A stretch of DNA of 38,699 bases, from the NCBI GenBank assembly GCA_014727835.1, contig WJMT01000067.1:1-38699 (forward strand). The letters are read 5' to 3'. The notes below the pieces were generated by a model. It was not told the origin of the DNA and did no database searches. It saw only the letters and a list, made by a program, of their open reading frames with translations. Each line of letters starts with the position of its first letter. The stretch's first letter is position 1. This DNA is from Candidatus Aminicenantota bacterium. GTDB taxonomy: Bacteria > Acidobacteriota > Aminicenantia > Aminicenantales > Aminicenantaceae. A program made the translations under genes and the position numbers. Positions 1-8,432 of the stretch are shown piece after piece.

Positions 1-1
1 C

Positions 2-1510
2 CTATTGTTTTGCTTCCTTGGGACGGAGCAAGGGAAAAAGAATCACCTCTCTTATGGAGTGCCGGTCTGTAAAAATCATAACCAGCCGGTCGATTCCGAT
101 TCCATCCCCTCCGGTCGGAGGAAGCCCGTATTCCAATGCCTGGATATAGTCATGATCCACAACATGGGACTCTTCATCTCCTTTTTTTCTTTCTTCAGCC
201 TGCTGTAAAAATCTCTCTTTCTGCTCTTGCGGATCTGTCAACTCGCTAAAGGCATTGGCGACCTCCATCCCTGCGATAACCAGTTCAAACCTTTCTGCCT
301 CATCCGGATTATCCTCAGAAGCTTTGGCTAAAGGAGAAATCTCTTTTGGAGGATTGATCACAAATGTGGGTTGGATCAAATTTGGCTTCACATATTTATC
401 GAAAATGACATCCAGAGCTTTTCCGTAAGTAAGGGAACTTTCCTCTCCGCTTAAATCAGAGGCAAATTCGATGATCCCTTTTTGATCATCAAAACGGCTG
501 GGTGACAGGCCGCTGTACTTCGATAACGCATCCATAAATTTGATCCTTTCCCAGGGCTTTTGAAAGCAAATCTTTTGATCTCCATACATCACCTCATGTT
601 TTCCTTTAAGCTCCATGCTTAAAAAATGGATCAATTCCTCTGTAATGTCCATCATATCATTGTAATCACAATAGGCTTCATAAAACTCAAGCATAGTGAA
701 TTCAGGATTGTGTTCAGATGATATTCCTTCGTTTCTGAAGTTTCGATTGATCTCATAGACCTTTTCCATGCCGCCCACCACCAGTCTTTTTAAATACAGT
801 TCCGGAGCGATTCTGAGATAAAGATCAATTCCAAGGGCATTGTGAAACGTTTGAAAAGGTTTTGCCAGAGCTCCTCCTGGAATAGGCTGCATCATGGGGG
901 TTTCCACCTCGATGTATCCTTTGCTGTTGAAAAATTCTCTGATCTTGGTGATCATTCGGCTTCTCAGTCGAAATACTTTCATTTCCTCTGGATTGACAAT
1001 CAGATCCAGATGTCTTTTCCTGTATCGAAGTTCAATATCCCGCAGACCGTGCCACTTTTCGGGCAATGGATAAAGACATTTTGCCAGAAAATCAAAGGAA
1101 TCCAAAAGCACTGTGAGTTCCTGAGTCCGAGTTTTAAAAACCTCCCCATGAACTGCAATGATATCACCGATGTCCAGCAAGGAAAACATTTCAAATGTTT
1201 TTTCTCCCACTCGATCTTTTCGGATATATCCTTGAAGCTTTTCCCGGCTGTCTTTGATATGAAAAAACACAGCCTTTCCCATTTCTCTGATAGCTATGAT
1301 CCTTCCAGCAACTTTCACCTTGTTTTTTTCTTTTTCCAAATCTTCAGGTTTTGAATCTGAAAAGAGAGACACCACTTCAAAAACAGAATGGGAGACATCG
1401 ATCTTATGCGGGAACAGGTCCACTCCCATTTCAGCCAGGTTTTTCATTTTATCGGTTCGAACTTTCTTCTGGGCGACTTTTCCGGACGATTTTTCTTTTT
1501 TTTCATTCAT
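2..1510 (-). CDS. lysS: Lysyl-tRNA synthetase, class II
   Basis: Charges tRNA-Lys with lysine in the cytoplasm. The 502-residue product has the usual class II LysRS length. An N-terminal OB-fold anticodon-binding domain covers roughly residues 60-145. Motif 2 (FRNEGISSEHNPEF) lies at about residues 255-275 and motif 3 (GIGIDRLVMIF) starts at residue 470. The first 25 residues are a lysine-rich extension. The gene is complete, with its stop at the very edge of the window. Its ATG sits inside the end of nusB, an 8-base overlap in which the sequence ATGAATGA carries both the lysS start and the nusB stop, so translational coupling is likely. It is the last visible gene of a run that also holds nusB, ribH, a crotonase and an acetyltransferase-like gene. 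Identification is secure. Confidence 0.97.
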   Translation of the reverse strand: MNEKKEKSSGKVAQKKVRTDKMKNLAEMGVDLFPHKIDVSHSVFEVVSLFSDSKPEDLEKEKNKVKVAGRIIAIREMGKAVFFHIKDSREKLQGYIRKDRVGEKTFEMFSLLDIGDIIAVHGEVFKTRTQELTVLLDSFDFLAKCLYPLPEKWHGLRDIELRYRKRHLDLIVNPEEMKVFRLRSRMITKIREFFNSKGYIEVETPMMQPIPGGALAKPFQTFHNALGIDLYLRIAPELYLKRLVVGGMEKVYEINRNFRNEGISSEHNPEFTMLEFYEAYCDYNDMMDITEELIHFLSMELKGKHEVMYGDQKICFQKPWERIKFMDALSKYSGLSPSRFDDQKGIIEFASDLSGEESSLTYGKALDVIFDKYVKPNLIQPTFVINPPKEISPLAKASEDNPDEAERFELVIAGMEVANAFSELTDPQEQKERFLQQAEERKKGDEESHVVDHDYIQALEYGLPPTGGDGIGIDRLVMIFTDRHSIREVILFPLLRPKEAKQ

Positions 1511-1931
1511 GCGTGTTACCTCTCAACTTTTTTTCCACTTTTGGATCCTTGCTGAGCGAATCCAAAATGCCGTTCACGAATTTAGCGGATTCCGTGCTTC
1601 CAAATGTTTTGGCCAGCTCCACAGCTTCATTGATAGCTACAGCCGCCGCCATATCCTCTTCAAAAAGCAGCTCATAGACAGCCAGGCGCAGGATGTTTCT
1701 GTCTATACACAGCATTCTGGAGATTCGCCAGTTTTTGGTATAACTCTGTATCAGAGTATCGATCTCATTTTTATGGGACGCCACTCCTCTGACCAGCTTC
1801 TGTGCGTAATCAGACTTGTCCTTGACTTGATCATTGAAGAACTGATCTAAAAGCTGACGTTCCTGGTCTTCGTTGAATTCCAGCTGAAACAAAATTTGAA
1901 GGGCGGTCTCCCTGGACTTTCTTCTCCCCAT
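1503..1931 (-). CDS. nusB: Transcription antitermination factor NusB
   Basis: NusB binds boxA RNA together with ribosomal protein S10 and supports antitermination on rRNA operons. The 142-residue product has the normal family length. It shows the N-terminal signature RRKSRETALQILFQLEF and the C-terminal helical signature around AAVAINEAVELAKTFG and AKFVNGILDSL. It lies directly after ribH (21-base gap), the ribH-nusB order found in many bacteria, and overlaps lysS by 8 bases. Nothing is missing from the fold as far as can be seen. Confidence 0.95.
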   Translation of the reverse strand: MGRRKSRETALQILFQLEFNEDQERQLLDQFFNDQVKDKSDYAQKLVRGVASHKNEIDTLIQSYTKNWRISRMLCIDRNILRLAVYELLFEEDMAAAVAINEAVELAKTFGSTESAKFVNGILDSLSKDPKVEKKLRGNTHE

Positions 1932-1952
1932 TCTCTGCAGCCAAAAACCAAC

Positions 1953-2423
1953 TCAATCCAAGTCTGATTCACTGATCAAATTAAGAGTTTCAACAAGAGC
2001 AAATGCCGCATCATATCCCTTGTTGCCTGCTTTGGTTCCGGCCCTTTCTATGCCTTGTTCAATCGTTTCTACAGTCAAAATACCAAATGAAACAGGAATT
2101 CCCTGATCCATGGAGATCTGGGCTAAACCCTTGGTAACTTCAGCGCTCAAATATTCAAAATGCGGCGTATCTCCTCTGATCAAAGCTCCCAGACAGAGGA
2201 TCCCATTGACTTTTTTCGACTCGGCCAGTTTTTTGGTGACCACAGGAATTTCAAAAGAACCCGGAACTTTATAAAGAGACAGATCCTTCTTATCGGCGCC
2301 CAGTTTCTCAAGAGCATCCAGGGCTCCCTCCAGAAGTCTTTCTGAGATGAATTGATTGTACCGGCTCAGTACAATTCCGATTTTGAGGCCTTCTGCCTTT
2401 AATTTTCCTTGAAATGTATCCAT
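1953..2423 (-). CDS. ribH: 6,7-dimethyl-8-ribityllumazine synthase
   Basis: Catalyses the penultimate step of riboflavin synthesis, joining 5-amino-6-ribitylaminouracil with 3,4-dihydroxy-2-butanone 4-phosphate. The 156-residue protein carries the substrate loop VPGSFEIP (residues 53-60) and the phosphate-binding and catalytic stretch GALIRGDTPHFEY with the conserved histidine at residue 88. It begins 12 bases after the crotonase stop and is followed by nusB. No other riboflavin gene is in the window and no FMN riboswitch was seen ahead of it, so it appears to be expressed with its operon rather than by flavin control. Confidence 0.96.
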   Translation of the reverse strand: MDTFQGKLKAEGLKIGIVLSRYNQFISERLLEGALDALEKLGADKKDLSLYKVPGSFEIPVVTKKLAESKKVNGILCLGALIRGDTPHFEYLSAEVTKGLAQISMDQGIPVSFGILTVETIEQGIERAGTKAGNKGYDAAFALVETLNLISESDLD

Positions 2424-2435
2424 TTTGTTCTCCCT

Positions 2436-3221
2436 TTATTTCCCTCGAAATTCGGGCTTTCGCTTTTCTAAAAATGCTTTGGTTCCCTCTTTACTGTCCT
2501 CGGTAGCACAGGTCTTTCCAAAAAGTTCTGCTTCCAAAAGCAATCCATCCCCTAAAGGTTTTTCCATGCCTTTATTTATGGATTGGATGCAGTTCTCCAC
2601 AGCTTTGGGTCCATTGGATGCCATTTTCTGAGCCAATGCTTTGCAGTGGGGAAGCAGTTGATCTTGAGAAATCACCTCGTTCACTAACCCGATCCGATAG
2701 GCTTCCTGTGCATCAATGGTTTTTCCGGAAAGGATCATCTCCATGGCAATTCCCTTTCCCACCAGCCGGGGCAGTCTCTGAGTCCCTCCAAAACCCGGGA
2801 TCAAGCCTAATTTCACTTCAGGCTGGCCCATCTTTGCATTTTCAGAGGCGATTCTTATATGACAAGCCAAAGCCAATTCCGTTCCCCCGCCTAAAGCAAA
2901 TCCGTTTATAGCCCCAATCACTGGCTTTTTAAAATCTTCTATCAGGTTCATCAATTGTTGGCCTTCCAGAACATATTCTTTCCCTGAAGAAAGGTCCAAT
3001 CCGGAAAGCTCCTTTATGTCTGCTCCGGCAACAAACGCTTTTTCTCCGGAACCTGTCAACACCACAGCTTTGACTTCATCGTCACCTTGAAAAGATGAAA
3101 ACGCTTTATTCAATTCTTTGACTGTTTCCCGGTTTAAAGCATTTAATTTATCAGGCCTGTTGATAAAGATCACCCCGATATTGTTATCTTTTTCTGTTTT
3201 AAGATTTTTATACTGTTCCAT
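2436..3221 (-). CDS. Enoyl-CoA hydratase/isomerase family protein (crotonase)
   Basis: Member of the crotonase family, which acts on acyl-CoA thioesters, most often hydrating trans-2-enoyl-CoA to 3-hydroxyacyl-CoA. Counting from the chosen start, both catalytic glutamates of true hydratases are present: E115 in GGGTEL and E135 in GQPEVKLG. The oxyanion-hole segments AGADI (65-69) and ALGGG (109-113) are intact. The ATG at 3221 is preferred over a TTG six bases upstream because an AAGGAG ribosome site lies 8-9 bases before it. About 261 residues, the normal length. It sits between an acetyltransferase-like gene and ribH, an unusual place for a beta-oxidation or butyrate-pathway enzyme, and no other fatty-acid gene is nearby. 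The exact substrate cannot be told from sequence. Confidence 0.9.
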   Translation of the reverse strand: MEQYKNLKTEKDNNIGVIFINRPDKLNALNRETVKELNKAFSSFQGDDEVKAVVLTGSGEKAFVAGADIKELSGLDLSSGKEYVLEGQQLMNLIEDFKKPVIGAINGFALGGGTELALACHIRIASENAKMGQPEVKLGLIPGFGGTQRLPRLVGKGIAMEMILSGKTIDAQEAYRIGLVNEVISQDQLLPHCKALAQKMASNGPKAVENCIQSINKGMEKPLGDGLLLEAELFGKTCATEDSKEGTKAFLEKRKPEFRGK

Positions 3222-3254
3222 TTTCAAATCTCCTTTCTTTATTCTTTGATGTCA

Positions 3255-4379
3255 TTATCCTATGTTTTTCTGGTAGATTCTATATTTTTTATAGACTCGG
3301 CCTCCGATAGACATCACAAATTTGTTCACTGCTTCATTGTCTTCAAGCTGCCAGGATGTCTCTGCCCACTGATATCCTTTTCTCAGGGCATTTTTATACA
3401 ATTTAGAATAGAGAAGATAGCTCAATCCGGTCATCCTGTACTCTCTGATAATCCCGAATACCAAAACACGGATTCCTCTTATCTTTTTCCGGTTCAAAAG
3501 AAATTTGATGAAACCAAAAGGAAACAAACGGCCATTCATTTCCTTGAGCAGTTCATTGTAATTGGGAAGGGCAAACCCAAAACCAACCGGCTTCCCATTC
3601 TTTTCTTCTGCCAACACAATCAGATCCGGATCCGCAATCTGTTTCAATTTTTTGGCCATGTGCTCCATCTCTTTTTCTGTCCAAGGCACAAATCCCCAGT
3701 TGTTCTCCCAACCCTGATTGTAGATGTGTTTGATTTTTTCAGCTTCTTCATCCACTCTTTTCAAATCAACACTCCTTAGATTGAGACGAGTCTGCCTCTC
3801 CACCTTTTTCACGATGGTTTCCAGCTTCCTGTTGGCTGTTTCGTTTTCTTCCATCAGAAACGCAAACAGGTCTTTTTCTTTCTTCATTCCATATTTTTCC
3901 ATCAAGTCCAGATAATAGGGAGGATTGTAAGACATCATGATCACCGGAGAAGAATCAAATCCTTCCAGTAGAAAAGCGCACTCGTCATTCAAAGACGCAT
4001 TAACCGGGCCTCTGAGGATATTCATGCCCTTTTCCTTCCCCCATTCACACACTTGATCCAGCAAAGCTTTGGCGACCTCATCATCATCGATACTCTCGTA
4101 AAAACCAAAAAACACCACTTTTTCATTATAACGCTCATTGTGATTTTGGTCGATAACAGCAGCCACTCTGCCTTTTAAATCTTTTCCCTCATAAGCCAAA
4201 AAAAGGTCCATGTCCGCGTGTTCAAAAAAGGGGTGTTTATCTTTGTCGATTCTCTCTTTCACATCAGAAATCAAAGGGGGAACCCAATAGGGGTCCCCTT
4301 TGTATACTTTCCAGGGAAAGCGGATGAATGTGTTCCGGTCTTTTTTGGAATCGACCTTTTTTATCTGAACATCGGGCAT
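3255..4379 (-). CDS. GNAT-like N-acetyltransferase family protein
   Basis: A 374-residue protein that resembles a widespread, poorly characterised group of GNAT-fold proteins beginning with a segment like FIRFPWKVYKGDPYWVPPL (residues 18-36). A central region (about 60-135) and a C-terminal region (about 245-370) both look GNAT-like, for example LIVLAEEKNGKPVGFGFALP followed by the helix that would bind acetyl-CoA. No substrate is known to me. It is the first gene of the run that leads to lysS. It has a strong AGGAGG ribosome site 7 bases before the ATG and an extended -10 motif further upstream (separate entry). Assignment to the fold is fairly sure; the activity is not. Confidence 0.75.
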   Translation of the reverse strand: MPDVQIKKVDSKKDRNTFIRFPWKVYKGDPYWVPPLISDVKERIDKDKHPFFEHADMDLFLAYEGKDLKGRVAAVIDQNHNERYNEKVVFFGFYESIDDDEVAKALLDQVCEWGKEKGMNILRGPVNASLNDECAFLLEGFDSSPVIMMSYNPPYYLDLMEKYGMKKEKDLFAFLMEENETANRKLETIVKKVERQTRLNLRSVDLKRVDEEAEKIKHIYNQGWENNWGFVPWTEKEMEHMAKKLKQIADPDLIVLAEEKNGKPVGFGFALPNYNELLKEMNGRLFPFGFIKFLLNRKKIRGIRVLVFGIIREYRMTGLSYLLYSKLYKNALRKGYQWAETSWQLEDNEAVNKFVMSIGGRVYKKYRIYQKNIG

Positions 4380-4402
4380 TTTGATTCCTCCTGATTTAGG
4401 TT

Positions 4403-4416
4403 ATCTTATCAAATAA
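4403..4416 (-). promoter_or_regulatory. Extended -10 motif ahead of the acetyltransferase-lysS run
   Basis: On the minus strand this reads TTATTTGATAAGAT, whose last nine bases TGATAAGAT look like an extended -10 box (TG, one base, TAAGAT). It lies 23 bases before the start codon at 4379. No good -35 box is present at the expected distance, as is common for extended -10 promoters. The identical 14 bases occur ahead of the alanine-dehydrogenase-like gene at 26680-26693. Confidence 0.45.
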
Positions 4417-4546
4417 AGCACCTTTTTGCACGAAGATTTTCTGCAGTGTCTTTTCAGTAAAATGATTTGAGGTGTATGGTATTTTATGTTAAAAAAGATA
4501 AACAAAACACTTGATACCTTCATCTTTGATGAGAAAGGAATAGAAT

Positions 4547-6985
4547 ATGAAATTGATATCTCACTTTAAAGAATTGCCAAAGGATAAACTCTATCGTAAA
4601 ATCGAGCCTGATTCCCTGCCTTTTGAGACCACAGACTCCTGTAAAAAATGTGATGAAATCATCGGCCAAAAAAGAGCCTTAAAGGCCATACAAACAGGGC
4701 TGGACATCAAAAGCCGAGGATATAACATTTTCATTACAGGAATGGTGGGGACAGGAAGAACCACTACCATAAAAAAATTCCTGGACAAAATCGAGAAAAC
4801 CAAAGCCACACCGGATGATGTGCTCTACGTCCATAATTTCAAATCTCCGGACGAACCCACACTCATCATGCTTTCTGCCGGAAAAGGAAAACTATTCAGA
4901 GAGGATATGAACAATCTGATCAATGTCTTGAAGAGAGATATTCCCGAGCTTCTGAAAAGCCAATTCTATACAGATAAAAGAAACAGCATTGTGGAAAGCC
5001 AGCAGAAAAAGCAAAAGAAGATCCTGCAGCAGTTTGAACATGAGGTATCAAAAGAAGGATTCACTGTCATTCAGGTTCAGGTCGGCACTTTTGTCAAACC
5101 AGACCTCGTCCCGGTCATTGACAAAAAGCCCACTTCTTTTGACAAGCTGGCTCAATTGGTCAAAGAACACAAATTTTCCAAACAAGAATTCAATGCCCTT
5201 AAGAAAAAATATGAAGCCTTGACTGAAAAACTGGAAGACGTGTTCGCTGAACTGAAAGATATCGAAGAAGAAACTCATCAAAAACTGAAAGAATGGGACC
5301 AAAAATCCATTATCCCGGTCATCAAAGAGCTCGTCTCCAAAGTCAGAGGAAAATACAAATCAACAAAAATAGAAAAATACCTGAATCAGGTTGAAGAAGA
5401 CCTCACTGAGCACATGGACCTGTTTAAAAGCCAAAAGATCCAGCAAAGAGAAAAGCTGCCCATGGATCCTTTTGTCAAATACCGGGTCAATCTTCTCGTT
5501 AACAACTCGGATCTGGAAGGCGCTCCCATCATCATGGAGAAAAACCCAAATTATGTGAATCTGTTCGGCTCCATTGAATCCAGTATGAACCGCTTCGGTA
5601 TGCTGCAAACAGATTTCACAAAAATTAAAGCCGGCTCACTACTGAAAGCAAACGGAGGCTATATTGTGATCAGCGCCTTGGATGCTCTATTGGAGCCCGG
5701 GGTGTGGCCTTCCTTAAAAAGAACTCTCAAGCATCAGACCCTACAGATACAAAATTATGCCTCTCTTTACCTGTTTTCTGCTAAAGGACCCAAACCAGAA
5801 CCCATTGAAATCAATGTCAAGGTCATCTTCATCGGCGATTCCTTCATCTATGACCTCCTCTATTACCAGGATGTCGATTTCAAAAAAATATTTAAAATCA
5901 AAGCAGAATTTGATTCTGAAACCAAGCTCAGCAAAAAAACTATCCAAGATTATTCTGATTTTGCCAAAAAAATCATCGAAGAAGACCAGCTCAAACCTAT
6001 GGATAAATACGGAATGGCCGCCCTGATCGAGCAGTGTATTCGAATGGCAGGGCGCCAGAAAAAAGTCACCACCCGTTTCCATCATGTGGCAGATATCATA
6101 CGGGAAGCTAATTACTGGGCTAAAAGATCGCGAGCTCCTATGGTGAGCCGAAAACACATTGAAAAAGCAGTTGAGGAACGTTTTGAGAGAGTCAGCCTTA
6201 TTGAAGACAAAATCCAGGAAATGATCGATGAAGGAACCTTGATGATCGACACCACTGGTTCTGAGGTAGGCCAAGTGAATGGTCTCTCTGTTTACAGATT
6301 GGGACAGTTCTACTTTGGCAAACCCACCCGCATTACAGCAACCACAGCCGTGGGACGAGCCGGAGTCATCAACATTGAAAGAGAAGCGGATCTCAGTGGA
6401 AGAACTCACAACAAAGGTGTTCTCATTCTTTCCGGTTATCTGAGAAACAAATACGCAAAAGACAAACCGTTTGCCCTTTCAGCCAGCCTTGCTTTTGAAC
6501 AATCCTACTCTGGAGTGGATGGAGACAGCGCTTCTTCAACTGAGGCCTATGCCCTCCTCTCCAGCTTATCCAATATTCCTTTAAGGCAGGATATTGCTGT
6601 GACCGGCTCTCTCAATCAAAAGGGAGAAGTCCAGCCTATTGGAGCTGTTAATGAGAAAATCGAAGGATTCTATGATGTGTGCAAATCCAAAAGACTCACC
6701 GGCAAACAAGGTGTGATCATTCCCGAAGCAAATATCAAGAACCTGATGCTGAGAAGAGACCTTGTCAATGCTGTGGATAAAGGGAAATTCCACATCTATC
6801 CTGTAAAAACCATTGACGACGGTATAGAAATCCTGACCGGCATCAAAGCCGGAAGACAAAAAAGTGACGGAAGTTTTGAACCCGATACGGTCAATGACAG
6901 GGTGGATAAGGAACTGAAACGATTAGCCAAAAGCTGGAAACAATTCTCTGCTCCCCAGAAAAAGGAAAAAAACAAAAAGACATGA
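4547..6985 (+). CDS. Lon-like ATP-dependent protease (AAA_32 / Lon C-terminal family)
   Basis: Cytoplasmic ATP-dependent serine protease of the Lon-related family that joins an atypical AAA domain (AAA_32 type) to a Lon proteolytic domain. The 812 residues begin with a short helical part, then a Walker A-like loop GMVGTGRT at residues 65-72, in which arginine replaces lysine; I recall this as common in this subfamily. A lysine- and glutamate-rich coiled-coil segment covers roughly 145-290, followed by the rest of the AAA module. The C-terminal protease domain has the Ser-Lys dyad: S661 in VDGDSAS and K704 in VNEKIEGF. Their 43-residue spacing equals that of E. coli Lon S679-K722. A GAGAAAGGAAT ribosome site precedes the ATG. 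It stands alone and diverges from the acetyltransferase run. A possible extended -10 (TGGTATTTT, 4477-4485) is weak. Confidence 0.9.
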   Translation: MKLISHFKELPKDKLYRKIEPDSLPFETTDSCKKCDEIIGQKRALKAIQTGLDIKSRGYNIFITGMVGTGRTTTIKKFLDKIEKTKATPDDVLYVHNFKSPDEPTLIMLSAGKGKLFREDMNNLINVLKRDIPELLKSQFYTDKRNSIVESQQKKQKKILQQFEHEVSKEGFTVIQVQVGTFVKPDLVPVIDKKPTSFDKLAQLVKEHKFSKQEFNALKKKYEALTEKLEDVFAELKDIEEETHQKLKEWDQKSIIPVIKELVSKVRGKYKSTKIEKYLNQVEEDLTEHMDLFKSQKIQQREKLPMDPFVKYRVNLLVNNSDLEGAPIIMEKNPNYVNLFGSIESSMNRFGMLQTDFTKIKAGSLLKANGGYIVISALDALLEPGVWPSLKRTLKHQTLQIQNYASLYLFSAKGPKPEPIEINVKVIFIGDSFIYDLLYYQDVDFKKIFKIKAEFDSETKLSKKTIQDYSDFAKKIIEEDQLKPMDKYGMAALIEQCIRMAGRQKKVTTRFHHVADIIREANYWAKRSRAPMVSRKHIEKAVEERFERVSLIEDKIQEMIDEGTLMIDTTGSEVGQVNGLSVYRLGQFYFGKPTRITATTAVGRAGVINIEREADLSGRTHNKGVLILSGYLRNKYAKDKPFALSASLAFEQSYSGVDGDSASSTEAYALLSSLSNIPLRQDIAVTGSLNQKGEVQPIGAVNEKIEGFYDVCKSKRLTGKQGVIIPEANIKNLMLRRDLVNAVDKGKFHIYPVKTIDDGIEILTGIKAGRQKSDGSFEPDTVNDRVDKELKRLAKSWKQFSAPQKKEKNKKT

Positions 6986-7027
6986 AATTCTGATTATCAT
7001 GAATTGGGATCAACGCGCATATATGTT

Positions 7028-7741
7028 TTAGGGATTTCTCAGGATTTTAATTTCTTCAGGTGTCAGATACCGCCATTGGCCTTTTTTTAACCCTCTTAAT
7101 CTCAAACCAGCAAATTGGATCCGCTTCAATCTCCAGACTTCAGACCCCACTGCCTGAAACATCCTTCTGATTTCTCTTTTTCGGCCTTCATGGATCTCTA
7201 CTTTCAACAAAGAAGAATCTTTTTCTTTTTTTATGAGATCGATTTTATCAAGAGACGTTTTTTTTCCATCCAAAAACACTCCTTTAAACAATCTATCCAT
7301 GTCTTGGGTCTTTATCTGGCCTCTGATCCAGACCATATAGATTTTCTTCCTGTGAAAACGGGGGTGCATGAGCTGATGGGCCAGTTCTCCGTCATTAGTC
7401 ATAAGAAGAAGCCCTTCGCTGTTGAAATCCAGTCTTCCTACTGGAAACAAGCGGACTTTTAAATCAGGGATAAGTTCCTTTATCGTGGGACGGTCAAACG
7501 GATCATCCATGGTCACAAGATATCCCGGAGGTTTATGAAGAACCAAATAATGCTTGGCTTCTGGGCTGACTTGCTTTCCATGCACGTCCACCTTATCTGT
7601 AGCCGGATCTATTTTAGTCCCCAGCCGGGTCACCACTTGTCCATTGACACGGACCTTTCCCTGTTCGATCAGCAGGTCTGATTTTCTTCTTGAAGTCACC
7701 CCTGATCTTGCCAGGTATTTGTTCAAACGCACCTTTCTCAT
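7028..7741 (-). CDS. rluB: Pseudouridine synthase of the RluB/RsuA family
   Basis: Converts a uridine of ribosomal RNA to pseudouridine; RluB acts on 23S helix 93 and RsuA on 16S rRNA. The 237-residue protein has an N-terminal S4 RNA-binding domain (RLNKYLARSGVTSRRKSD, residues 5-22). The catalytic loop is VGRLDFNSEGLLLMTNDG, with catalytic D105. The C-terminal signature EGRKREIRRMFQAVG is also present. The VGRLD-N/S-EGL pattern fits RluB best, but RluE/RsuA relatives cannot be excluded. It lies 47 bases downstream of the beta-barrel gene on the same strand and converges with the Lon-like gene. I saw no terminator hairpin in the 42-base convergent gap. Confidence 0.9.
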   Translation of the reverse strand: MRKVRLNKYLARSGVTSRRKSDLLIEQGKVRVNGQVVTRLGTKIDPATDKVDVHGKQVSPEAKHYLVLHKPPGYLVTMDDPFDRPTIKELIPDLKVRLFPVGRLDFNSEGLLLMTNDGELAHQLMHPRFHRKKIYMVWIRGQIKTQDMDRLFKGVFLDGKKTSLDKIDLIKKEKDSSLLKVEIHEGRKREIRRMFQAVGSEVWRLKRIQFAGLRLRGLKKGQWRYLTPEEIKILRNP

Positions 7742-7788
7742 CCGGTAAAGACTGGCCTGTTTATAGAAAACGGCAATGCTCTTGATAT

Positions 7789-8355
7789 TCAGAAATAGAG
7801 GTTGAATCCTCCGCTGAAGGTGAAATCTTGAACATTGAAATCCAGAGTGTCCAAATCAAAATCAAGATTTTGATATTTGCCTTGAGCCAAGATAGAAAAC
7901 TTACTCCCAATATGAATCTCTACTCCCGCACCGGCATTCAATTTTCTCACCGTGTCTTTGTCAATAGTGCTGATGTCAGCTGTATAATATCCGTATCCCA
8001 CAGTGATATAAGGATGAATGAAGACGATGGGAAAAAACCATTTGAAATTAAGACCCAAATAATTGTAATCCACTTCCCTTTCATTCCACCCAAACAGAGC
8101 GATTTGCTGGAGGTCCAGATTATGAGCTGCTTGGAAATAATTGACCTCTAAACCCACCATAGCTATTTTTACTCCAGCGCGCACACCGTAAAGAAACGTG
8201 GTGTCTGTATCCAATTCAACAACTTCCTCCAGAGTGGGATGGTATACAGAAACCCCCAGATGAGGGCCGATATATATACCTGTCTGTGCATTGGCCTCTG
8301 CAACACAAACCACACTCAATACAAACACACACCCAAAAACAATGATCTTCCTCAT
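7789..8355 (-). CDS. Small outer-membrane beta-barrel protein
   Basis: A 188-residue secreted protein. The N-terminus MRKIIVFGCVFVLSVVCVAEANA is a classical signal peptide (length 23, ANA before the predicted cut). The mature part alternates polar and hydrophobic residues in short strands rich in Gly, Tyr and Phe, and ends FSGGFNLYF, with the terminal phenylalanine recognised by the BAM machinery. It resembles the OmpA-like/OmpX-like eight-stranded barrels (PF13505 type). This is the main evidence in the window for an outer membrane. It follows two ABC-type permease genes but has its own promoter (8395-8423) and an AAGGGA ribosome site. No ligand or function can be named. Confidence 0.8.
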   Translation of the reverse strand: MRKIIVFGCVFVLSVVCVAEANAQTGIYIGPHLGVSVYHPTLEEVVELDTDTTFLYGVRAGVKIAMVGLEVNYFQAAHNLDLQQIALFGWNEREVDYNYLGLNFKWFFPIVFIHPYITVGYGYYTADISTIDKDTVRKLNAGAGVEIHIGSKFSILAQGKYQNLDFDLDTLDFNVQDFTFSGGFNLYF

Positions 8356-8394
8356 GTCATTTCCCTTGCACTCATTGGATTTTTCTTACGGATT

Positions 8395-8423
8395 ATTGTA
8401 CTCAAGCTCTGTGTAAAACGCAA
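8395..8423 (-). promoter_or_regulatory. Sigma-70-like promoter of the beta-barrel gene
   Basis: On the minus strand, TTGCGT (8418-8423), a 17-base spacer, then TACAAT (8395-8400). The -10 box matches consensus at five of six bases and the -35 at the first three. Transcription would start near 8388, leaving a leader of about 33 bases with an AAGGGA ribosome site. The promoter overlaps the end of the upstream permease gene's trailing region. Confidence 0.5.
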
Positions 8424-8432
8424 CAACCAGAT

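Noticed and set aside
842..1354. Open frame of 170 codons on the plus strand opposite lysS
   Set aside because: Complement of lysS coding sequence with low-complexity phenylalanine-rich residues; no independent support.
2424..4402. Possible FMN riboswitch controlling ribH
   Set aside because: ribH starts 12 bases after the crotonase gene, and the short leader of the whole run (about 4380-4402) has no room for an FMN riboswitch.
4426..4496. Standard promoter for the Lon-like gene
   Set aside because: TTGCAC and TTGAGG candidates have no acceptable -10 box at 16-18 bases; only a weak extended -10 remains, so it is mentioned in the gene entry only.
5741..6409. Open frame of 222 codons on the minus strand inside the Lon-like gene
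   Set aside because: It is fully antisense to conserved AAA and protease-domain sequence, has no recognisable domain, and its composition looks like a frame shadow.
6986..7027. Bidirectional terminator between the Lon-like gene and rluB
   Set aside because: Only very short A+T-rich matches around TCATGA are present, with no stem and T-run.
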